Notes under the pieces: model-generated
What the model saw: the letters and a program-made list of their open reading frames with translations, nothing else
Told to the model about the DNA's origin: nothing
The model's database searches: none
Source of the DNA: Channa striata
Lineage: Eukaryota; Chordata; Actinopteri; Anabantiformes; Channidae
Assembly: GCA_033026295.1 (NCBI GenBank)
Contig: CM065168.1
Span: 25,966,306-26,030,305, forward strand
Direction of reading: 5' to 3'
DNA: 64,000 nucleotides
Program-made: the position numbers and the translations under genes
Shown here: positions 56,101-64,000 of the stretch, in pieces
Numbering within the stretch: the first letter of the stretch is position 1
Layout: every line of letters starts with the position of its first letter

Positions 56101-56245
56101 CAGTCCAGAGTTGAGCCTAGGATGCAGAGATCCAGTCCTACACGCCTTTTTGCAGTATCCTTACCGCCGCCACCCCCCCCACAACTCCCACATTCCTATA
56201 GAAACTGTGTCTGTTCCCCAATTAACTAAATTTTACAAACTAAAA

Positions 56246-59167
56246 ATGATCACAAGAGGATTTAATCATAATAACTTAATAAAAATCAGGACTGCTCCTG
56301 TTAATGAACAAAAAACTAAAACAATTAAATGTGGATTATTAAATATCAGATCTCTCTCATCTAAATCTCTGTTAGTAAATGACTTGATAAGCGATCATCA
56401 ATTCGAATTATTTTGTCTCACTGAAGCCTGGTTGCAGAATGAAGAATATGTTAGTTTAAATGAGTCGACCCCCCCAAGCCATATTAACTATCATGTTCCT
56501 AGAAGCTCAGGCCGAGGCGGAGGAGTAGCAGCACTCTATCACTCAAGCTTACCAATAAACCCTAGACCTAAACATAGTTATAACTCATTTGAGAGTCTTA
56601 CTCTGAGACTTTCACACCCAATTTGGAAAACTCAAAATCCACTCCTATTTGTTATTGTGTACCGTCCTCCAGTCTCTTATTCTGAATTTTTGACTGAATT
56701 CTCAGATTTTCTAGCCGACTTAGTGCTTAGTGCAGATAAAGTCGTCATAGTGGGCGATTTTAATATTCATGTAGATGCTGACAGTAACTCCCTTAACACG
56801 GCACTTACTACATTATTAGATTCAATTGGTTTCTCTCAAAATGTAGAAGAACCCACTCATTGTTTTAGTCACACCCTAGACCTTGTCCTTGCATACGGTA
56901 TTGAAATTGATAAACTAACAGTATTTCCCCATATTTCTGTTCTCTCTGACCATTTCCTAGTAACATTTGAATTTAGTTTATTGGACTACACAGCAGCTAG
57001 AAAAAAGTTTTGCTTCAGTAGGTGTTTATCTGAAAACACTGAAAAAATTTAAGGAAAGGATTCGTTCATCATTTACTTCAACATGTACCGATATAACTGA
57101 GAGTAGCCTCATTAACTGTACTCCTGTACAAGTTGATTACCTTACTGATAATTATGCAGCATCTTTACGTTCCATACTTGATAGTGTTGCCCCTCTAAAA
57201 AAGAAGGCAGTAATTCTGAACAAGCGATCTCGATGGTATAGCTCGCAAACCCGCAATTTAAAGCAGGCGTCACGAACACTAGAAAGGAAGTGGCGTTCCA
57301 CTCATTCACAAGAATCACGCTTAGCCTGGAAAAAGAGTTTATACTTATACAAATTAGCACTCCGTAAAGCCAGAACAGCTTATTATTCATCAGTAATAGA
57401 GAAAAACAAGAACAACCCCCGGTTTCTTTTCAGCACTGTAGCCAGGCTGACTAAGAGCCATAGTTCAGTTGAGACTAGTATTCCCTCAACGCTATGTAGC
57501 AATGACTTCATGACCTTCTTCACAAACAAAATCATAGCTATCAGAAACAAAATTCACCAGACCCTCCCCACAAATACAACAGAATTAGAATCATCAGTAA
57601 GTTCTCAGTCCCTTTTAGACTGCTTTGTGCCCATAGACCTTGCTGCACTAACTTCAACTATTATGGCATCTAAACCAACAACATGTCTGCTAGACCCTAT
57701 TCCAGTTAGACTGCTCAAAGACGCTCTACCCTTATTAGACATGTTTGTATTAGATATCATTAATCTATCTTTACAAACAGGATATGTACCAAAGGCCTAT
57801 AAGGTAGCTGTAATCAAACCTCTACTTAAAAAACCTAGTCTGGATCCAGGTGTCTTAGCCAATTACAGAACAATATCCAATCTCCCCTTTATTTCTAAAA
57901 TACTTGAAAAAGTAGTTGTAAAGCAATTATGTGACCACCTGCGCAGAAACGACTTGTTTGAAGAATTTCAGTCAGGATTTAGAGTTCATCATAGCACAGA
58001 AACTGCACTGATTAAAGTCACCAACGATGTTCTTCTGCTTCAGATAACGGACTTGTCTCTATACTAGTTCTGCTAGATCTTAATGCTGGATTTGAGACCA
58101 CTGATCACAGAATATTATTACAGAGACTAGAACATGTTATTGGAATTAAAGGAACTGCACTAAATTGGTTTAAATTGTATCAGATAGATTCTAATTTGCT
58201 CGTGTTAATGATGAATCTTCGACATACACAAAAGTTAGTTATGGAATTCCACAAGGCTCTGTATTAGGACCAATACTCTTTACTCTATATATGTCTCCCT
58301 TTGGCAACATTATTAGAAAACACTCTGTAAATTTTCACTGCTACGCTGATGACACGCAGATATATCTATCTATGAAACCTGATGAAACAAATAAATTAAT
58401 CAAACTACAAGCATGTCTAAAAGACATAAGGGACTGGATGACGTATAATTTTCTTCTTCTAAACCCAGATAAAACTGAAGTTATTGTATTTGGGCCTAAA
58501 AGTCTAAGAAACATGTTTTCTAACCATATTGCTACTTTAGATGACATAACTCAGTAGTACTGCAAGGAATCTTGGAGTCATTTTTGACTAGGATTTGTCA
58601 TTTACCTCACACATAAAACAAATCTCTAGAACAGCCTTCTTCCACCTAAGAAACAATGCCAAAATTAGGAGCATCCTGTCCCAAAGCGATGCTGAGAAAT
58701 TGGTTCATGCATTTCTTACTTCTAGATTGGACTACTGTAATTCTCTACTTTCAGGCTGCCCCAGTAACTCTCTAAAAAGCCTCCAATTAATCCAAAATGC
58801 TGCAGCAAGATTACTGACTGGGATTGGTAGGAGAGATCATATTTCACCTTCATTAGCTTCTCTCCATTGGCTTCCAATTAAATGCAGAATAGAAACCCTT
58901 CTTCTTACCTATAAAGCTCTAAACGGTCAAGCCCCATCATATTTAAAAGATCTCCTAGTACCTACTAGAACACTTCGGTCCCAAAATGCAGGCCTACTTG
59001 TGGTTCCCAGATTTTCCAAAAATAGAATGGGAGGCAGAGCCTTTAGCTATCAAGCTCCTCTCCTTTGGAACCAGCGCCCAGTCCAGATTCGGGAAGCAGA
59101 CACCCTCTCTACTTTTAAGACTAGGCTCAAAACCTTCCTTTTTGATAAAGCTTATAGTTTGTTATAG
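56246..59167 (+). pseudogene. LINE ORF2: endonuclease plus reverse transcriptase, frameshifted
   Basis: Endonuclease (56246-57052): LNIRSLSSK, LTEAWLQNE, VIVYRPP, VIVGDFNIHVD, LDLVLAYG and LSDHFLV, so the catalytic blocks are intact. The next frame (to 58067) has the linker and RT fingers: LLDPIPVRLLKD, IKPLLKKPSLDP, NLPFISKILEKVV and FQSGFRVHHSTETALIKV. After a one-base loss near 58030, motif A reads LDLNAGFETTDH (usually SAAFDTIDH), and 58291-58557 carries CYADDTQIYLSMK. 58595-59167 is the C-terminal part ending LKTFLFDKAYSLL. The endonuclease and RT lie in different frames at the same point as in two other copies. Confidence 0.85.
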
Positions 59168-59698
59168 TCATGCTGCTATAGGCTTAGACTGCTGGGGGAC
59201 TCTGCACTGTGCCACTTTCCTCTTCTCTTCATTCTCTCCTCTCACCCCACATCTATAATGTCACCACTGTATGACATTAACTCTGTGTCTTCTTTGTCCC
59301 GTAGTCGTCTTTCTCCCTCTCTTTCCCCCTCTCTCTCTCTCCCTGTCTTCAGGTGTCCCCGGATTTGGCGCTGTGTGACCTCCAGTGTGCAGCTACTGGT
59401 CCTACTAACCTGCTCAATGTTTTGTTGTTGATTTTGTTGCTTTGTTCTTTTCTCTCTCCACTTTCCACTCCGCCCAACCGGTCAAGGCAGATGGACGTCC
59501 ACCCTGAGCCTGTTTCTGATGGAGGTTTCTTCCGGTAAAGGGAGTTTTTCCTTTCCACTGTTGCCTATGGCTTGCTCAAGGGGTATTTGTTGGGTTTTCT
59601 CCAAATGTTTGTATAGTCTTGACTTTATTATGTAAAGTGCCCTGAGATGACCTTGTTGTAAATTGGCGCTATATAAATAAAGTTGAATTGAATTGAAT

Positions 59699-60130
59699 AG
59701 AGGAGAGTAGGCAGGTTATCAATAGACTGGCTTGCAGTTGAGTTGGCTGTGCAGGCAGGTTACCAGGAGACGGCTTGAAGAAGAATTGTGGCAGAAGACT
59801 GACTTGCAGATGAGTTGTGACTGTGCAGGCAGGTTAACCGAGGAACAGGCATGCAGGCATGCAGAGTAAGAGGGTCCAAACATGAAAGCCAGTGTGGCAA
59901 AAAACTCTCTGGAGGACTGCAGGGCAGTCATGCAAAAAGACGATCTGCCAGAGAGCTGTGGTGAAGACCAAGTATAAATAGGCAGGAGGGAACAGGTGAA
60001 ACCATTTGAGGTCAATCAAAGGTGGTAAAGCGGGCTGAGTAATTGTAGAAACGGACAGGATATGGAGAAAAATGGGTAACAAAATAAAAGTCCAGGGGAG
60101 GAAGTGAAGCTGAGAGGCCAAATCGTGACA
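59699..60130 (-). mobile_element. LTR-like sequence, 5' portion (split by LINE)
   Basis: Read on the minus strand, it starts TGTCACGATTTGGCC at 60130. It contains CTGCCTATTTATACTTGGTC (TATA-like) and is interrupted by the L2-like LINE after about 430 bp, resuming at 55059. No coding sequence was recognised. Promoter-like placement of the TATA motif is the main support for an LTR. Confidence 0.5.
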
Positions 60131-60243
60131 GAGGCATTACTTGATAATAAGTGATATGCTGCTATTTATGCGTAATCATGAATAATTATTAATTAAAATA
60201 AAAAGTAATAGTTTTGACTTACCATGTATTTTTTTATTTCAAG

Positions 60244-60528
60244 AGAGCGAGTTCCTACATTTGAAGGAATACAGAACTAACTTTGATGCAGCCGTGCCGG
60301 ACACTGATGTACCCGAGGACATTATTTCAGCCCCAGAATGACCATCCGGCTGTAGATAACACAGCTAATAGCCAGGAGGAAATCTCAGTCACCGGAACGC
60401 ATACTGTTGGGCCGGAACCCGATAGCCTATCTTCAAGCACCCAGGCACACGACCAACCAGAGACATCATCGGCTAATAGAAAGGTAGCCGCTAAACGGAA
60501 GTTGGCAACTGGACCTCGTCATCCAGCA
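60244..60528 (+). pseudogene. Apparent 285-nt exon, N-terminal region of PolB relic
   Basis: It lies between TTTTTATTTCAAG and GTAAGTAGAG (strong donor). The first frame reads ESEFLHLKEYRTNFD...DIISAPE then stops. The adjacent frame continues as an acidic Ser/Thr/Pro-rich stretch ending KRKLATGPRHPAV. Exon length (95 codons) and phase 1/1 match both neighbours, so at least two compensating indels are implied. No domain is recognised. Such a disordered acidic region ahead of a polymerase is plausible. Confidence 0.5.
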
Positions 60529-60562
60529 GTAAGTAGAGTTTTTAACTTGTGAATTGTCTCAG

Positions 60563-61285
60563 ATTATATATATAAACAAGTGTTAGAGCAACGGGATTAT
60601 CTGAACACGACAGATTCAATTCAAGAGGAGCCCGAGAAGGTGTGGCTGCGCATGCACCCTAAATGGACACAAATCCCTGAAAAGAAATTAATATTCTATG
60701 GCTTTGAGACTTACCCTGATAAAAACGGTGTGCATGTGCCCTTTTATGTAAGCGTAGAAACGGGGAACAATGAAAAGTGGGACTGGTGGGGGCCCAATTG
60801 TTGCATGAAATTTCTGCTGCACTTCCGCACTCCCTATTACTAAGACACTGTGTTTCTAGCGCATAACTCAAGAGGGTTTGATGGACACATCATAGTTAAA
60901 ACTATGCTTTCTCTGGTCATAATGCCAAAAATGGTTTTGCAGGGGTCAAAGTTGATCTTGTGTACAGAGCCCAATTACGGGCTGAGGTTTATTGATTCAG
61001 CAGCATTCCTACCGTTTCCCTTAGTAACCCTACCCAAAACCATGGGCTTTCAGGATGCAGTGAAGGGGCATTTTCCTCACAAATTCAGCTCAGAGAACAC
61101 TTTTGACTATGTAGGTCCATACCCAGGTACAGAGTGTTATGGCGCTGATCAGATGAGTGTCAAAAACAGAGAGTCATTTATGGTTTGGCACCGCAGGTTT
61201 GACTTTAAAAAAGAAGCGATTCTTTACTGTAAAAATCACGCAGCCATTCTTAGAAAAGCCTGTCTGTTGTTTAGAGAGATGTTTG
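60563..61285 (+). pseudogene. Protein-primed family B DNA polymerase, exonuclease region (Polinton/Maverick-like)
   Basis: It opens after GAATTGTCTCAG and encodes an exonuclease domain of the DNA_pol_B_2 type. Exo I region: FYGFETYPDKNGVHVPFYV. Exo II: AHNSRGFDGHI. Then GSKL...LRFIDSAAFLPFPL and LPKTMGF, KGHFPHKF, DYVGPYPGTECYG, and Exo III region YCKNHAAILRKACLLFREMF. The Exo I Asp is Gly (GFE instead of DFE), and the Exo III Asp is replaced (YCKNH). A TAA interrupts the frame near 60841, and a SINE cuts the gene at 61286 before any polymerase motif. Polinton/Maverick or a related DNA-virus source is likely, but the exact source cannot be told by eye. Confidence 0.7.
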
Positions 61286-61477
61286 GTTGCGCGTCGTCCA
61301 CCAATCCCACAGTTGTTGGTTCGATCCCCGGCTCCTCTGGTCACATGTCGAAGTGTCCTTGAGCAAGACACTGAACGCCCGATTAGTTGCTCCCGGTGAG
61401 CGTCGGCCAGCTGCATAGCAGCTCCCCCATCGGTGTATGAATGTATGTGTGTTTGAGAGTGTGAATGGGTAGATAAG
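61286..61477 (+). mobile_element. tRNA-derived SINE interrupting the PolB relic
   Basis: GTCGTCCACCAATCCCACAG, GGTTCGATCCCCGG (clear B box), GTGTCCTTGAGCAAGACACT and GAGAGTGTGAATGGGTAGAT. The A-box start is missing and the 3' end is cut at about 61477. Confidence 0.85.
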
Positions 61478-61687
61478 TCTCAGTAAGACCTCTATTGGGC
61501 CCTTTTATAACCACATGAGAATCCATCTCACCCGCTGAGTCCTGATAAAACAGTCCCGAGCGGAATTGACTCTCTGGGTTATCAGGGGATTCATTTATTA
61601 AAGTTTCAATTATCGCTCTATAGGGGTGTGTGGCACTTCAATGGGAGCAATGAACAATCCCCACGCCCACCACCCCCTCCTCTTGAC
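61478..61687. other. Unassigned sequence after the PolB relic
   Basis: Moderately GC-rich sequence between the SINE and the right inverted-repeat arm. It could be further remains of the polymerase-bearing element, but I see no motif that shows this. Confidence 0.3.
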
Positions 61688-61743
61688 CTTTGGCCTAGAC
61701 CTGTCAAAAACAGTTTGATTAAAGGTGCTTTGTATCTTGTGTG
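61688..61743 (-). repeat. Right arm of a long-range inverted repeat
   Basis: CCTGTCAAAAACAGTTTGAT and AAAGGTG...TTTGTA...CTTGTGTG are the reverse complement of 54317-54373 with about six differences. Confidence 0.75.
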
Positions 61744-61829
61744 TGTTATTATCATCACGAGAGTCAGAAATGCGCGCCTGCTGTTGTGGAAACATCACAG
61801 TTTGGTTGACTGGTTAGGATTAAACAGTA

Positions 61830-62046
61830 AACGGTCTCACTTATATAGTGCTTTTCTACATGCTGGTATTCAAAGCACTTTACACTGTTTCTTATCTACC
61901 CATTCACACACATTCATACGCAGATGGAGGAGATGCTATGCAGCTGGCCGACGCTCACCGAGAGCAACTAGGCGGTTGTAGGAGGTTCAGTGTCTTGCTC
62001 AAGGACACTTTTACATGTGACCAGAGGAGCCAGGGATCAAATCAAA
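61830..62046 (-). mobile_element. tRNA-derived SINE
   Basis: The complement of the main SINE: ACTTATATAGTGCTTTTCTA, CTTATCTACCCATTCACAC, CGACGCTCACCGAGAGCAAC, GTGTCTTGCTCAAGGACAC and GAGCCAGGGATCAAAT. It lies in inverse orientation to the copy at 61286. Confidence 0.85.
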
Positions 62047-64000
62047 CAAATGCAGGGTTAGGATAAGTGAAAACCTAGTTCAGCTAAAAATAATGTCATG
62101 TTAGAACACACTTTTCACACTGAACTTTTGTATTTTTGAATTTGGACTTCATGGCTTATTATATTAATAACCATGTCATTGTTCTAGGCATCATTTTGTG
62201 TACAGTGACTTAACATAAAATGCCAAAGTGGTTGACAAAACATCAGTTATTTATGACATGGGAATGAGATCAGTCTTGAAAGTCCTTAAAAAAATAATGA
62301 CAGACATACAAGTTATGATCCTGGAAAAAGATCTTTTCGTTCTGACAATAGGTTTTCTGTAAACAGACCAAACAGGCACTACATCAGACCTGATGCAAGA
62401 GACAGATATTCATTGTTAAATCAATATCTGTTGCTTTAGTGGAGAAAGAAACCAAGAGGCTCCTAATAATAATTGACTTAATTTTGCAGGTTTGCAACTC
62501 AGGGCAGTTTTAGATAGTGTGTTATTGGTTTATTTATTTATTTTCATTTTTATTTTCATCATATATTATTGAGTGATTAATTGATTGGTTGAATGGTGGA
62601 CATCATTGAGATTTAAAAAAATATGTTAGATTTTATCTTACAGATAAACTCTACAACATTGCCTAAAAAACTGTCAACTTAGAATCTAAATCATACTAGT
62701 TTTGCAACAAGCTACAAAAAATCCTTGAGTAGAGACTAGAGTTTTAAGTCAAGAAGCAACTCGAAACGTCTACATTATTAGAGACAAACATTAAGGAGAA
62801 GGAATTCTTGTCATGGCATTTTGTTTCTTATTTGTTTGTACACCTCTCCTCCCTTAAGACAGTCAGTGTTGCAAGATAATTTCACTTGATTCAAGTGCAG
62901 TCTCACTTTTGTCGATATCTTCAATAAAGTCAGACTGAGGCATGTATCAACAAAATGTCACTGGATTAAGTTAATCCTTCCAACAAGTTGATTCACAATA
63001 GAAACAAGAGAAGTTATCCTCCCTCACTGTCATGTTTTTGCTCCCACTTCTTCAATAAAAACAAGATTTAGTCACAAGTCTTCAATCGTGGCTAACCTCA
63101 TCTGCCTCATCGCCTTACACCTCTCTGAAGGTGAGGTGAGAAATGATACATGTTTTGCTGGAATGGAGAAGCAGTTAAGCACTTGTAAGCGACTTCCTCT
63201 GTAAGTCTAAATGACTAAATGTAAATGTAAATGTAGGTTGTTTTGTGAGGTGTTGGATCCAAGAAGGTGAGAGGTCTGAGAGCATTTTCTCACACCTTGG
63301 CTACAGCACAAATGCATTAGTTGGAGGTGTCCATGTGCATTAGACATATTAACTCCCTTCTTGGCTGCTGAATTTGTAATACAGTGGTACTGAAAGGCAA
63401 ACACGGCCCAGTCTGGAATAATCCAATATGTTGGCCCACATTCAAAGGAAAACACTCATACAAACATCTGATAGCCAATGTCTATTAAAGAATTTGGAAT
63501 GTTTGCATTAACACACACATGCATGTAGGCCCACTCTTCTGCAGTTTGATGATAAATTGTTTTAGCAGAAATATATATTCTAGTGTGTGTATTATGTGTG
63601 TTCCTGTAGATGCTATTTAATGAGGACCAAATTTCATTTTTTACTAAGAGAATGAGGAAATTTTTGGGAAGCGAGGACATTTTGGCAGGTCCTTAAAACT
63701 TTAAACATCTTTAAAGGGATGTTTGAGGGTCAAGAGTGGGTTTTAAAGTCAGGGTTAGAATTAGATTTTGGTAAGGGTAAGGGGCTAGGAATTGCATTAT
63801 GTCAATGAGTGTCCTCACAAGTACAGAGGTACAGACGTGTGTGTGTGCTTCTTCCTGTCCCAGATTTAGCCCTGCTATCTGTTAGCTACTGCTGCTGTAC
63901 GAAACCTCACAAAGTGTAAAGATTGTGGTTGACAAGGACTCATACATTTTCTTCTTTATTCAGTTCTCTACAGCTGCATCTCCAGCCAGCTGTTTAGTAA
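62047..64000. other. Right-edge non-coding sequence
   Basis: AT-rich sequence with no recognised element, exon or strong repeat. Short TGTGTG and CACACA runs occur near 63510 and 63580. Confidence 0.5.

Larger units (their letters stand above)
55060..59698 (+). mobile_element. Near full-length L2-like LINE (4.6 kb)
   Basis: The most complete copy of the family: 5' leader (ACTCCTCCTGCAGTAAGCG), ORF1, ORF2 with endonuclease and RT, 3' UTR, AATAAAGTTGAATTG tail. It is inserted in an LTR-like sequence, which continues from 59699. Stops and frameshifts in both ORFs show it is no longer active. It serves as a guide for ordering pieces of the other copies. Confidence 0.85.

Noticed and set aside
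61286..61360. tRNA gene-like A/B boxes (also at 7221, 27229, 50134, 53264)
   Set aside because: The box sequences belong to SINEs with conserved downstream bodies. None folds convincingly as a complete tRNA, and several copies exist in both orientations.
1..64000. CRISPR array, bacterial operon or phage-type defence system
   Set aside because: No regularly spaced direct repeats, no closely packed bacterial-type genes, and clear spliceosomal exons throughout. The DNA is vertebrate.
42643..64000. Further upstream sorcs2 exons on the minus strand
   Set aside because: I looked for SorCS propeller motifs and well-phased splice sites here and found none I could support. They may be very short, or lie beyond the window.

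Overview
The window looks like teleost fish nuclear DNA. It carries short exons separated by kilobase introns with ordinary GT/AG splice sites, together with dense fish-type retrotransposons: LINE tails made of AATTG repeats, tRNA-derived SINEs, RTE-like LINEs and small hAT elements. There are no bacterial operons, CRISPR arrays or stand-alone tRNA/rRNA genes that I can support.

The only clear host gene lies on the minus strand. Seven consecutive exons, between 42642 and 3851, encode 280 residues of the VPS10 beta-propeller of a SorCS receptor, best matching SorCS2 (sorcs2). All splice sites and phases agree from exon to exon. The gene enters from beyond the right of the identified exons and continues off the left edge. 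Its 17.4-kb intron (6038-23397) is largely retrotransposon.

From left to right: 1-3814 holds two nested CR1/L2-group LINEs on the minus strand, their 5' end only about 36 nt from a sorcs2 splice donor. 7221-9942 is a mosaic of SINE and L2-like pieces. 12493-17668 and 19402-22918 are two badly rearranged plus-strand copies of an L2-like LINE whose ORF1 has a zinc-finger-like motif and an SGNH esterase domain. One copy is split by a 1.7-kb presumptive solo LTR with a 5-bp target duplication, the other by a 225-bp hAT element with an 8-bp target duplication. 29180-33245 holds a third copy with the best ORF1, plus CR1/L2-group fragments. 34121-35935 and 50303-53238 are RTE-like LINEs, the first containing an inverted copy of its own flank. 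48063-48653 is a THAP-like relic.

The most unusual region is 54317-61743. Four apparent exons with phase-1 splice sites lead into the exonuclease region of a protein-primed family B DNA polymerase (Polinton/Maverick-like). They are broken by an LTR-like sequence, a 4.6-kb L2-like LINE and a SINE, and are flanked by a roughly 57-bp inverted repeat. The polymerase is clearly defective.

The elements do not form a working pathway. They are layers of insertion in and beside one host gene. LINE clade names come from recognising motifs, not from a search, and many element borders are approximate.
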